Below the pieces are notes generated by a model that saw only the letters and a program-made list of their open reading frames with translations, was not told the origin of the DNA and searched no databases. The position numbers were made by a program, and so were the translations under genes. From Synanceia verrucosa (lineage: Eukaryota > Chordata > Actinopteri > Perciformes > Synanceiidae), in NCBI GenBank assembly GCA_029721515.1, contig CM056569.1, forward strand, positions 13,767,507-13,831,506: a stretch of 64,000 bases of DNA. The letters run 5' to 3'. Each line of letters begins with the position of its first letter. The stretch's first letter is position 1. This document shows, piece by piece, positions 1 to 10,913 of this stretch.

Positions 1-110
1 GAGATGATGAGCGAGATGGAGGGATAAAGGGAGAGAGAGAGAGTGAGACGGGAGGAGGTGGAGGAGGTGGAGGAGAGGGGGTGAGGAGTAGGGAGGCACA
101 CGAGCAGCGC
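1..110 (+). repeat. GA-rich low-complexity tract
   Basis: Purine-rich stretch with (GA)n and GGAGGT-type repeats at the left window edge. Nothing coding is seen. Confidence 0.7.
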
Positions 111-210
111 TGTAGTAATACGTGTCCTTAAACTGATTTCAGTTATTTTCAGAACAAGGTGTGGTCCTCTCATCTCTGCACAGCACTGCTGCTGATTGGA
201 GGCTGTTAGA

Positions 211-242
<32 letters not shown>

Positions 243-262
243 GTGTGTGCACGTGTGTGTGC
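211..262 (+). repeat. (GT)n microsatellite
   Basis: Nearly pure GT dinucleotide array with a few GC interruptions towards the right end. Confidence 0.95.
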
Positions 263-388
263 GACAAGAAAAAAGTAAGAATGTGTGTGAAAGTCTTTTG
301 TGTGTGCACAAACGCATACATCATGTGCATTATACTTGCTTCCTTACCTCGATGCAATCACAGTCTGGCTCTTTGTGTGTATTTGATT

Positions 389-391
<3 letters not shown>

Positions 392-427
<36 letters not shown>
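392..427 (+). repeat. (GT)n microsatellite
   Basis: Uninterrupted GT array of about 18 units. Confidence 0.95.
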
Positions 428-429
<2 letters not shown>

Positions 430-1002
430 CGGAGTGCTGAGCAGCTGGCTGGTTCTTAGCGTCTCTGATTAGTAATCAGTCTTCATTGTGCCTGGATGCA
501 GATTGTTGACAGGGCTGGATGGAGAGGTGGCCTTAACACCATGAACGTCATCACAGATCCAATCCAGCCTTTATATTTGGCCTCGTAATTTCTGCTCGAG
601 CATATTCAAATTGATTGGCAAATTGATGGAGGTCAATGATTGGTCGACGTACACCCAGATCATGTGTGTGTCTCTGGTTGACAAGAGGTGAGGCGAATTT
701 GTGATTTTAGGTTTCGATTTAAAAATAAAGTTGACTTTTGAGCTATAATATATTGCAGCTGGGCAACAGGTTTATTGTGCATTGTTGGTTGAACTGTGTT
801 GAGGATATTTAATTTGTAGGTTTAACGAATTCACCTTTTAGATATTATTACTTAATTGATTGATATCTCTCAACATACAGTTTCCAGATGGTTCATTTTG
901 AGCCTATTCTAAATCTCTATGTATAATTATGCTTTATTATGATGTATTACTGTCAAACCGGTGACTACGATGACTATCTGTCTATTGTTTGTGTCTTCTC
1001 AG

Positions 1003-1110
1003 TCATCCAGGTTGAGGTTTAAGAACAAAAAGTCAACTGGACTTGCTTGAGGTTTCTTGAAGACCTTTCACCACTCATCTAAGACGCCAAGAGGCCTCTT
1101 CAGTTCTTTT
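1003..1110 (+). repeat. Dispersed repeat fragment (retroelement, class uncertain)
   Basis: The segment around TTCTTGAAGACCTTTCACC followed by AGAGGCCTCTTCAGTTCTT resembles an abundant fish retroelement fragment that I recognise, possibly Penelope-like or LINE. I cannot assign the class. It lies next to a LINE-type tail. Confidence 0.5.
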
Positions 1111-1137
1111 AAAAAAGCACAATATTCAGTAAATGTC

Positions 1138-1211
1138 TTTCTATATGTAAAGCACTTTGAATTGTCCTGTTGCTGAAATGTGCTATATAAATAAAATTGC
1201 CTTGCCTTGCC
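1138..1211 (+). mobile_element. Non-LTR retrotransposon or SINE 3' tail
   Basis: TGTAAAGCACTTTGAATTG, then TGCTATATAAATAAA and a short CCTTG tandem tail. This is the usual end of several fish LINE (L2/Maui-like) and related SINE families. Only the 3' end is present, as expected from 5' truncation in target-primed reverse transcription. Plus orientation. Confidence 0.65.
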
Positions 1212-2279
1212 CTCTATACACCATTCTGCTCCTCTGTAACAAAGGTAAGAAACACTGAGTAATTCTTTATCGCATCAATATATGTGTATGGAAACATGGC
1301 TAGTGTCTGGTAAAACTAGAAAAATAAGACACATCCTCCACAAAGGTACGCTCTATAAAAAGCACTGATCTAAATGATGTAAAGCACCTCCCTGCTTCTT
1401 GCGTAACACACTGCAGCTCTCAATATAGATTTGTTTTATAGGAGTAAATACATAAGACAGAGCACAGCGATATGAAACAGAGTTTATTGCTTCTCGCTGC
1501 CAGCTTCAATTTGGCCGGTGATGAAGTTTCTCAGACATTTGTCATGCGTGTTTGTTTAGAATGTGTTTTGGTCCATTATTTCTGTATTTTTTTTCACTGT
1601 TGAAAAGCATATGGCCTTATTGATGAATAAGACTTATTGTTGGAGCTGTTATTTGTCATTGTGTCTCGCTCGCGGTGATGGATGTGCACGAGTGTGTAAG
1701 TGTGATTTATGGGGCTAGTGCGCAGTAGTATGAGCGAGTATGTGTGAGACAGCAAAAGTCTATTAAGATGACCTTGAGAGGAACTCCCACAACTGCCTGG
1801 ATATAAACTAACAATGAAAAGCAAAAGGGACAAGCTTTAAGTGTCTATTTGTGTGTTTAATGCCTGGCAAGGTGTTATGTGAGTGTTGTGATGCCTCATA
1901 CTGTCACAGTGATATGGAGACCTGCAGCATTAGTGCTCTAATTTATGTTTACTATGAGGAGGCTGCCTACATTCACTGCTCCTTTTGGATGATGTGTGTG
2001 TTACTCCACTGAATAATACCATTTCTACTTCCTCTTCCTTTTTTTCCCTTTGACTTTGACAAGGTATTTTTCTGCTTCTCTACAATACTGCTCGTCTGTC
2101 CCTCCCAAATCCTTACATTTGACTCCCTCTTCCTCTTCAGTCTGCGGTAATGTGCTCTTTGTATACTGCTCAGAAAGGCCTGTCCGTTAACCGCTGATCA
2201 CCCGGTAATAAACACACTTCATTAAACCACAGGCTGTCATCCATCAGTAGCCTGCTTAACTCCTCTATAGGAGCCTGGC

Positions 2280-2314
<35 letters not shown>

Positions 2315-3340
2315 AATCATTTACCACTAGAAGTGTGTGGCTTCCTCCTGGTGGGATGTCTGGGCCCAACTTGATGATTTATTTACAATTCTGACCATGT
2401 GCTTCTCTGGTAAATGCTTGACTTTGAAGGGAAGGATTAGTTTCTGAAGCAAGGGCACTGGGCAACAAGCCTGCGTGTGACTTGGCAAATGTTAGAAGTC
2501 ATTGTGGAGTGCATAACAGATGATGGAGAAAGTACCATTTAAAATGTGTCTTGTTTATTGCCAGTTATTTTGACAAATAGCCAATCTACATGGCCTCAAA
2601 GTACTTCGGAAATATCAATCACGTTCTTCGACGCTGGGTAGGAACAAATTTTTCTAAAGTTAGCAAGGTTTTATTTTTTTTATTTTTTTTGAGACGTGGT
2701 TCTTCACTCAGAGGCCTTACACTTTAAATAAGCACATCTTTTTATACTGTATCTAAAACACAATAAAGACATCCAACAACAAGGTCTGTTCCCACAGAAA
2801 CGCCTTCCACAGAGGCCCTTAAAACAAACCCGAGCAGGAACCGGCAGTGAAAATAAATGACCTTAAAGGAACAGGGAAACTTTTCCATGAATAATATAGG
2901 AGTCATTCAGAGCACACAGATGGATTATGGGCTGGAGATTGACAAGGACGCCTCTCAGCGGGGTTATTAGCTTAAAAGACCATACTGTCAGTTTTGCACA
3001 TTTTAGTCCATTAACTACAAATCACATATACTTCACATCAGTGCTGACCATTTTCCAATGCACACTGCTGTAAGATGGAGATTGATTTCCCACCTCTCCA
3101 CTAATGCAGTTGTGAGCAGTTCTGCTTTTATTATTCTTCCCTGAAAGAAAACGATGTCACTGGAAATGTGAGTGTCGGCTGCCAGACAGCAGGACACTTC
3201 AAATCTTCACAAACATCCTTCCCCATGTTGTCGTGGTTACTCACCATCACTTTCTGGAGGGGGTGATTTTTTCTGACAACATTAAAATTTTCAGACTCAA
3301 GTAGCCTTGATGGTACAGCTCGCAAAAAATCAAGTATAAG
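1212..3340. other. Unassigned intergenic sequence
   Basis: No coding exon or recognisable mobile element is seen apart from the CA array at 2282-2313. Base composition is mixed. An imperfect T-rich run lies near 2669-2690. Confidence 0.5.
2282..2313 (+). repeat. (CA)n microsatellite
   Basis: Uninterrupted AC/CA array of about 16 units. Confidence 0.95.
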
Positions 3341-3898
3341 TAGGGCTGCAATTAACTAGTCTCAATTAATCAATTAACTTGTTTTGTGAATACAGGCATA
3401 TTCAGATGGTGTGCTTATGTGTTCTTTGAAACATGTTCTAGTAGGAACTAAGGGTGGGGGAAAAATATTGATATGACAATATAACACAACACTTTTTCTT
3501 CTGATATAATACTAGCTTTTAATTTCTTAACATTGATTCCCCCCCCCCAAAAAAAATCATGTTTTTGACGGCACTATTAATAAACACATTTGTGAATATA
3601 TAAATATATATAGATCTATATACATATATGTAAATATGTGTGTATATCTATATAAACACACACACACAACGTACATATGTACAACTTGTATTTTAAATTT
3701 TTCAGTGATCTATGCAATATATTGCAATAACGCAATGATGTATTGTATCAAGTATCACGGTACGTATTGTAACGTGAAGCCCTTGCCAATACCCACCCCT
3801 AGTAGGAACCAAAAATACAAGTATGAACCTGAAATTGAGCATGACAATGAACAGATTTCTACTCTGTATAACTGATTAATCCACTAGTCCCTGCAGCT
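3341..3898. mobile_element. Outer MITE, interrupted by a hAT-type MITE
   Basis: The left end starts TAGGGCTGCAATTAACTAGT and the right end reads ATTAATCCACTAGTCCCTGC. Read on the opposite strand the right end gives an imperfect inverted copy of the left end (shared GCTGCA, ACTAGT and ATTAAT blocks). TAGGGCTGCAA is a frequent start of fish hAT-derived MITEs. About 350 bases inside belong to a second element (3449-3801), so this outer copy is the older one. No coding capacity. Confidence 0.55.
3449..3801. mobile_element. hAT-superfamily MITE with perfect 8-bp target duplication
   Basis: A 353-bp element begins TAAGGGTGGGGG and ends CCCACCCCTA (terminal inverted repeats). It is flanked on both sides by the identical 8-mer GTAGGAAC (3441-3448 and 3802-3809). 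An 8-bp duplication with A/G-rich inverted ends is the hAT signature. The interior is AT-rich and has gained a TA/CA-rich microsatellite (about 3597-3668). It encodes no transposase, so it is non-autonomous. Confidence 0.85.
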
Positions 3899-3903
3899 TC
3901 ATA

Positions 3904-5104
3904 CACTGTATTGCCAAAAGTATTCACTCACCCATCTAAATAATCAGAATCAGGAGTTCCAATCACTTCCATGGTCACATGTGTATAAAATCAAGCAGCT
4001 AGGCATGCAGACTGCTTTTACAAACATTTGTGAAAGAATGGGTCACTCTCAGGAGCTCAGTGAATTCTAGCATGGAACTGTGATAGGATGCCACCTGTGC
4101 AACAAATCCAGTTATGAAATTTCCTCGCTCCTAAATATTCCACAGTCAACTGTCAGCTGTATTATAAGAATGTGGAAGTGTTTGGGAATGACAGCAACAC
4201 AGCCACAAAGTCAGCAGATGCTGAGGCGCATAGTGTGAAGAGGTCACCAACTTTCTGCAGAGTCAATCTCTACAGACCTCCAAACTTCATGTGGCCTTCA
4301 GATTAGCTCAAGAACAGTGCACAGAGAGCTTCATGGAATGGGTTTCCATGGCCGAGCAGCTGCATCCAAACCATACATCACCAAGTGCAATGCAAAGCGT
4401 CGGTTGCAGTGGTGTAAAACACGCTGCCACTGGACTCTAGAGCAGTGGAGACGTGTTCTCTGGAGTGAAGAATCACACTTCTCCATCTGACAATCTGATG
4501 GACAACTCTGGGTTTGGCGGTTGCCAGGAGAATGATACTTGTCGGACTGCACTGTGCCAAGTGTAAAGTTTGGTGGAGGGGGGATTATGGTGTGGGGTTG
4601 TTTTTCAGGAGCTGGGCTTGGCCCCTTAGTTCCAGTGAAAGGAACTCTGAATGCTTCAGCATACCAAGACATTTTGGACAATTCCATGCTCCCAACTTTG
4701 TGGGAACAGTTTGGAGCTGGCCCCTTCCTCTTCCAACATGACTGTGCACCAGTGCACAAAGCAAGGTCCATAAAGACATGGATGACAGAGTCTGGTGTGG
4801 ATGAACTTGACTGGCCTGCACAGAGTCCTGACCTCAACCTGATAGAACACCTTTGGGATGAATTAGAGCAGAGACTGAGAGCCAGGTCTTCTCGTCCAAC
4901 ATCAGTGTGTGACCTCACAAATACACTTCCGGAAGAATGGTCAAAAATTCCCATAAACACACTCCTAAACCTTGTGGACAGCCTTCCCAGAAGAGTTGAA
5001 GCTGTTATAGCTGCAAAGGGACCGACTCTGGATTAGGAATGGGATGTCACTTAAGTTCATATGCGAGTCAAGGCAGGTGAGCGAATACTTTTGGCAATAT
5101 AGTG
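3904..5104 (+). mobile_element. Tc1-like DNA transposon, inactive copy
   Basis: The terminal inverted repeats are near identical: CACTGTATTGCCAAAAGTAT at the left, and the matching inverse ending TTGGCAATATAGTG at the right. TA dinucleotides flank both ends (3902-3903, 5105-5106), the Tc1/mariner insertion signature. At 1201 bp it is somewhat shorter than I would expect for a complete copy of this abundant fish family. The transposase is broken (see the separate entry). Confidence 0.95.
4038..5036 (+). pseudogene. Tc1-like transposase pseudogene
   Basis: Cut-and-paste DDE transposase. The frame opens with MGHSQELSEF and hits an in-frame TAG at 4068-4070 (codon 11). It continues through a helix-turn-helix DNA-binding part, meets a second stop, TGA at 4488-4490, in place of a tryptophan codon, then stays open from 4539 to the TAG at 5034-5036. 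The DDE core is recognisable. The first catalytic Asp is changed to Glu (LWSEES instead of WSDES), the second Asp is kept (QHDCAPVH) and the third acidic residue is kept (DLNLIEHLWDELE). From memory of related copies, about ten residues of the GRPRK-type linker (around 4213) and part of the C-terminal end are also missing. Non-functional. Confidence 0.9.
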
Positions 5105-5106
5105 TA

Positions 5107-7254
5107 TCTTCGCTAACCAGAGTCCATAATTGAGACTCTGCTATTCAATTAAGTCCCTCGCAGATATGAACCTCTTTAAGAACATGTGATGGCAATTTTA
5201 TTGGTTGCATGTCTTCATAAAAGTCAAGATGGCAATCTTATTAGGTTGGATCTAATAACATTTCTGTAACACACTTAACATGTCACAAGTCTGACCTGAA
5301 TGTCCTCAGATTGATGTGGCAGTAATAGGTTAAGTACAGGAGAGGATGAGTGATGACCCAGAGACAAACCGTCATCATTTCAGATCAAGTCAAAGCTAAA
5401 TTATGTATTTCAGGAAATCTTTTTTTGTTTTGCATCACTGATAGGTGGATGACACTGCGTGCTCATAATGTGTTTGTCTATTCAAACCAGGCTTTCTGCA
5501 TCATTCACATCCCGACATGATGCATTAGGCTGCTTTGATTGGATAAAATCTGTCTGAATGGCGTCATTGATTGGGTGGGAAGATGGATGTTGGTCAGACA
5601 GCCATTAAACATGACCCCCTCCCCTCGCCTCGCGTCCTCGGCCCGTGTCAGAGTCAGAGCTCATACTAAATCACAGACTGCGCTGAAGGCAGCATAGATC
5701 ACCGCTAACAACACTGCATCAACAACTAGACAAGCACCGAAGAAATACCACGGCAGCCAGAGAGCAACTTTAATAAACGTGTTTGACTTTTTTTGATCTC
5801 TCACCGCAAAACATGTCAGCCTCGAAAAGGTCACTGAATGTTTGAATGAGATTTCACTGAATTTGCAGGTTTTTCTGTCCTGCTCTCTTGCATCAAGTTA
5901 ACATATGTTGAAATGAATGTGTCAAATAGTGAAATTAAACAACAATCTGTTTTGTTATTAATGCACTTTTCCATTCTGGGAGCACTGGGTTTCTGTAATC
6001 TCTCTGGTTTTGTTCTCTAAAGCTTGCTGTGTCTGTGCAAAACATTCTATCATAATCAAATATCATTCAGAGAAAACAAAACATTCCCGGGATTGTCAAA
6101 GATGAGGAAATGTAGTGAAAATCAATACTGGTTATGGTCCATCATGCTTTGTCTATCTAAAGGAAAAGAATATATAATCATATCATATTGTAAAGAGGCA
6201 GCTTTTTAAACTGATTGAATTACATCCCTTTTAGTTTGTCCTCAGCAACAAGGGAGCCAGCCTGCAGACTTCCTCCTAATACAAGCCACTCATACGAGAC
6301 AATAGCATCAAATGCTGCCACTCAGCCATGATGCTATTTAGAAAGCCTTAGAGAGTGGAAAAGGAATATTTAGCAGAGGGTTTTCTTTTGTTTTACCAGA
6401 GTAGGTTTCCATTCGGTACTTTTGGAAGGCAATAAAAACAAACTGTGGATGTTAGTGGGCGGGGGAGCCCCGTCAATTTATCTTGTTTATGGAAGCGACA
6501 GGAGACCGCTCAGCCATTGTGTCTGCCTCTCTGCCACAATTGGTACAATACTCAGGACAAGGATTTAACCAGCTCCATCTGCCTCCTCCTGCACTCCACT
6601 CTGTCTCACTCTCCAGCTCCACATACAGAGTCATTCCTCCAGTCCTGCATGGAGTGGATGTTTATGGCTTGGTGCACTCCGTCTCTCTCTCTCATCCTCT
6701 ATATTCATCTCTTTTTGATTCTCTAACAGCACCAGCTCTGCCTCTCCCTGCTCCGTCCTTCCTTCATTGACTCCAGTGGCTCCATCATTGACTCCTCTGA
6801 CCCTCTGACAGCCTCGACTTGACATTCAGACATCGTGTTCATCTTGTGTTTGTCTCCGTCAAAACAGCCCAGGGTATTCGATCCATGCACAGACTGTCAA
6901 CAGCAACGCAGCGTGGCCTGTCCACCTCTGCAGACGCTCTCTGGAAGACAGCTATACTTTAAACCGGCAACAACCTAAATCCTGTTTTCACAGAGCTGTG
7001 AGCTGCTGTGACTTCCATGTCAGAGGCTCGGCTTTGAAAAACTACATGCTGGTTTTCTGTATTTTATGTGTCAGTGGCTCTTTTGGTGAATTAGCTACTA
7101 GGATTGCTGAAGTGCAGACTTGAATCAAGGCTGTGCTTTGTGTCAGCTACTCTGACCTATGACATAGTGGAGGCTTAACCTCCCAAAGCACACGTTACTG
7201 TTTCTTTTGATTCTGCAGAATATCGTTTACCTAGCTTTTAAGGGTGATATACAA
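5107..7254. other. Unassigned intergenic sequence
   Basis: No exon or element recognised. 5470-5640 is complex sequence with several ATTGATTGG/ATTAGG-type homeodomain-like motifs (see findings). Confidence 0.45.
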
Positions 7255-7509
7255 ATAGGGGTGGACTATAATTCAATTAAAAATGTATCATAATGTAAGT
7301 AGACTCAGAATGTATTATAACATTATCATGATATTGTTCTAAAACAAGCACCTTAATGACTCAATACAAGCTACACATGTCACAAGCCATGACTTGAGTC
7401 ATGACATGCATAACAGTAGTTAACTGCTTTAAATGTGATCCATATTATGATATATATATTTGACTCATCTGTATCATGACAATGATTTCTACCATATCAC
7501 CAATACCTA
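7255..7509. mobile_element. Possible hAT-type MITE, degraded
   Basis: The left end TAGGGGTGGACTATAAT resembles the GGGGTGGGCGATAT start of common fish MITEs. The right end (ATATCACCAATACCTA) is a weak inverse of it. The interior is AT-rich with repeated ATCATGA-like words. No target duplication was found. Confidence 0.35.
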
Positions 7510-7589
7510 CAGTACATATCAGACAGCATCGCCATGACGTATGACTAAGTATATTTGAGAGTTAGACTTAAAAATGTGAACACTTGTGT

Positions 7590-7990
7590 ACCAGTGTTCT
7601 TGCACCATTTTAAAAGTCAAATTTAATACTTTTTAAGACCTCAACAAATATAATTTAAGACCGACAAATGTCATAACAATTGGTAGAAAATACTCAATTT
7701 ATTAATCTCGATTAATCTCTGATAATATTTTTTTAATGATTTTTTTTCAGCCCTGTAACACTTGCAACAATGATATAAACTGAAGGCATAACATTCAAGA
7801 ACAAATAAGTGAACTCTGTGAACTAAATAACATGCAAAATTGCACTAAATCTCGTAATGCTGTGTTTTCCTATTGACATTAAATGCACCATCTGAAAATA
7901 CCTACAGCAAATTTATAGTAAATTTAAGACAATTTAAGATCTACATTTCCCGTATTTTAAGGCTTTTTAAGGAACCATAGGAACCCTGGT
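7590..7990. mobile_element. MITE with ACCAGKGTTC termini
   Basis: Ends ACCAGTGTTC (7590) and GAACCCTGGT (7990) are near-perfect inverted repeats. Inside, both ends carry TTTTTAAG-type words (CTTTTTAAGACC near the left, GGCTTTTTAAGG near the right), matching a common fish MITE as I remember it. No coding capacity. No clear target duplication. Confidence 0.6.
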
Positions 7991-9680
7991 GTATTTGCAA
8001 ATGTAACATGGAGTAGACATGATCGACATGGATTCTTCCTCTGTCTTACTGGACTCTTTCCCACTCTTGTCTTGTCCATCTGCTGCACCAAGAGCAAGAA
8101 TGAGAGACGCCATTGACTCACACTCTCCACCTACAACAGACTCCACATCACACTATTGACTGACATCAGCAGCAGCTAAAGGAGCCCGGCTGTGGTGTTG
8201 AATAGCAAAGGGTAACAGGTTGCAACATGTGCCCTATTCTTGGCTTTCACCTTTAGCCAAAATATCTAGAGGGCATCCATTTTTCATGTGAAATGTTGTG
8301 TGAGTGATGAGTACTGAGAGACACAGACGTTTCGTCATGACACATTGTACAGTCGCTACAGCAGACAGACAGACAGACAGACAGAGTGATGCTGCAGTCT
8401 AGTCGTGTTGGGACACCTGTTGGATTTACCAGCCAAGTAGAGACAAACTCTCCAGCTTCAATGTTAGACGCTCTCCACACTCTCTCTACAGCTCACCCTG
8501 CAACTTAAAGCACATAGAGGACTCCCTGCAATGAAAATAAAGGTGGAAAGGTGCCATGTTTTAAAACAGAAACATAGAAGATAATCATATCCAAAGAAAA
8601 CAGTGCTTATACCACCAGGAAGAGCACATGTATACCAATTTGTGGGTTGAATTTATAGAAGGTTTCATGGGATGAACAAAGAACAAGCAGAAAATGCATC
8701 AAAAATAGTTTTCAGGGATGAGGAAGGGCTCTTTTCTCTCTTGAGACTGTGACGCTTGTTGTTTTGAAATGATTTGTAATGATTGCTACACGTTCAAAAA
8801 CAAATCTACCCTTAATCTTCAAATAGTGTCAAACTGATATCTGGGAGTTCTTTATGCCAAAATCTCACCACACAGTGCAGATGAGGAAAGATCTTAGCAT
8901 TCAGCCTGTCATATCTCATTATTTATTCTACCAAATTAAAACATTTAAAACTAGTAGCTGTGACAAAGGGACATACATGATAACAACTGCTGATATGATT
9001 TAAACTAAAAGTGTCAGTGTCATATCATAGTAACAGCAGAGACCTGGTTGTGCTTTTAGCTCCTGGATGCTATGTGAGTGCATCCAGTGCAACGTCTTAC
9101 CCCATACGATAATTGCAGTATAATAAAGACATTGACTCGCTGATTGACACGGCGGATCAGTGGCGAGACGGAAAGACATTTCTGCCAAACAGCCACGAGA
9201 GATGAAGGTAAATAAACCCATGATAACAACCTCCATCTCTCTTCCTTTATTGCCACCTACTCTACCTCCTCCTTTCTCCCATCTCTGCCTCAGTGTCGCC
9301 ATATTCCCCCCTTCACCTCCCTCTGTGTTGTCGTGGCAACGCCGCAGCCACCCCATTATAATGTCTGCGTGTTTGTAAGTGGAGTTGCTGCTTTGCCGCT
9401 GTTGGTTTCTCCTTTTTTCTCCCTTTGTCCCTTTGAAACAGAGAATAAAAAAAATCAGGGTCCGACATACGGAGGAGAGGAAGAGGAGGAGGAGAGGAAG
9501 AGGTAAGGGAGGAAGGTTGGGGAGTGATGCAGGAGCTCCAGCAATCATTTTGCACCTCTCTTGCTTTTCTCTGTCCTTTGAGCTGTTTTCTACATTTCCT
9601 TTGTCTCTGAGGTCGGAGGCTGCTCGCCGCTCGTGTAGAAGTGGCTGTGTGAGAGAGCAGCTATGAAGTTTATTAGGCTG
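7991..9680. other. Unassigned intergenic sequence
   Basis: No gene recognised. A (CAGA)n run lies at about 8363-8385. GA/CT-rich low-complexity tracts lie at 9230-9330 and 9470-9515. Confidence 0.5.
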
Positions 9681-9712
9681 CACACACACACACACACACA
9701 CACTCACACACA
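9681..9712 (+). repeat. (CA)n microsatellite
   Basis: CA array with one CT interruption. Confidence 0.95.
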
Positions 9713-9993
9713 AAATTACAGAGAGTGTATGGAGCTTTTAGATGCATCGATGACGATGGCCGTCATCAAAGAGAATCCACAATGAGAACAAACATACAGA
9801 GCAGATGAAACACCTCCTTTGAGTTTGGCTGCAGGAGCACAACACCTAATGAGGAGGTGTGTGTGCAGAGGTGTGCGCATGCACATGTGTGCGATTAGTA
9901 GATTTCTTCTCTGGTATTTGTTTTCAATACACGGCGAGCTTGTCTCTGCTCAGAGTTGTGTCTGATGGTGTGTCTACATGAGCAGACTGACAG

Positions 9994-10185
9994 GTGTGTG
10001 TGTGTGTGTGTGTGTAATCTCTCAGATAAGGTAGGCAGATAGAGTGAGCAGATAGACAGGGGTATTGGGGATGAGATTGCAGGAGGGGCTTAAAGCTGAA
10101 GCTGTAAATCACTTAACCTGGGGCTAATGGGCTTATAGGCTGTACTACAGTACACACACACACACTCACACACACACACACACAC
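9994..10185. repeat. (GT)n at 9994-10015 and (CA)n at 10152-10185
   Basis: Two arrays in opposite sense about 140 bp apart. The second has one CT interruption. Confidence 0.9.
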
Positions 10186-10421
10186 GCAACGATGCAGGCA
10201 CAAACTCAATCTCAGTTGCCCTTCCCAAAACACGCACACACACAAAATAACTAAATTTTTGCAATGTCGGGCCCCAAAGGCCTCAATAAGTCTTATCTGA
10301 AATGTTAACTATTAAATCATGTCCATGCAGAATGTCAAATTAAAAAATGACTAATTTAGAGTGTGCGTGTGTCAGTGATGTATCGCTCCACTATGTTTTT
10401 AATCGATTTAGCTTGTGGTGA

Positions 10422-10445
10422 TGTGTGTGTGTGTGTGTGTGTGTA
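10422..10445 (+). repeat. (GT)n microsatellite
   Basis: Uninterrupted GT array of about 12 units. Confidence 0.95.
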
Positions 10446-10594
10446 GATATGGTGTGGTGTTCTTCTCCTGCGTGTTTATTCATTGTAGTTTGCATTGGTG
10501 TTGCGTCACAACGTGTGTGTGCGTGTGTACACGTGTGGGTGTTTCACATGAATATTCATCATAAAAGCTTTCATCCGACAGTTCTGCCACATAA

Positions 10595-10597
<3 letters not shown>

Positions 10598-10642
<45 letters not shown>

Positions 10643-10649
10643 TATATAA
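10598..10649. repeat. (TA)n microsatellite
   Basis: About 22 pure TA units, then an imperfect end. Self-complementary and able to extrude a cruciform. Confidence 0.95.
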
Positions 10650-10863
10650 AATAAAGTTGTGCCTGATGCACGGTATTAGTCAGCGTTTCTCTGGTCAGAC
10701 ATGACTCATCAACTTATGAGCAGTTTTTCTGCAGCACTATGTGAATCTGGAGCCAAACTACTGACTGACTGAAAACGCCAAACGTGACATGAAAAAGAGA
10801 AAAAAAAAAAAAAAAAGCAAGGTGCAAGCTGGGAAAAGATCGAGCTGTCACTAACGTTTCATT

Positions 10864-10865
<2 letters not shown>

Positions 10866-10911
<46 letters not shown>
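10866..10911 (+). repeat. (CA)n microsatellite
   Basis: Uninterrupted CA array of about 22 units. A poly(A) run lies just upstream at about 10800-10816. Confidence 0.95.

Positions 10912-10913
<2 letters not shown>

Noticed and set aside
4331..4960. 209-codon open frame on the minus strand
   Set aside because: It is the antisense shadow of the Tc1-like transposase pseudogene.
9000..9713. 237-codon open frame on the minus strand
   Set aside because: Composition follows low-complexity GA/CT and CA tracts. No family resemblance, and no splice-site or start context that supports it.
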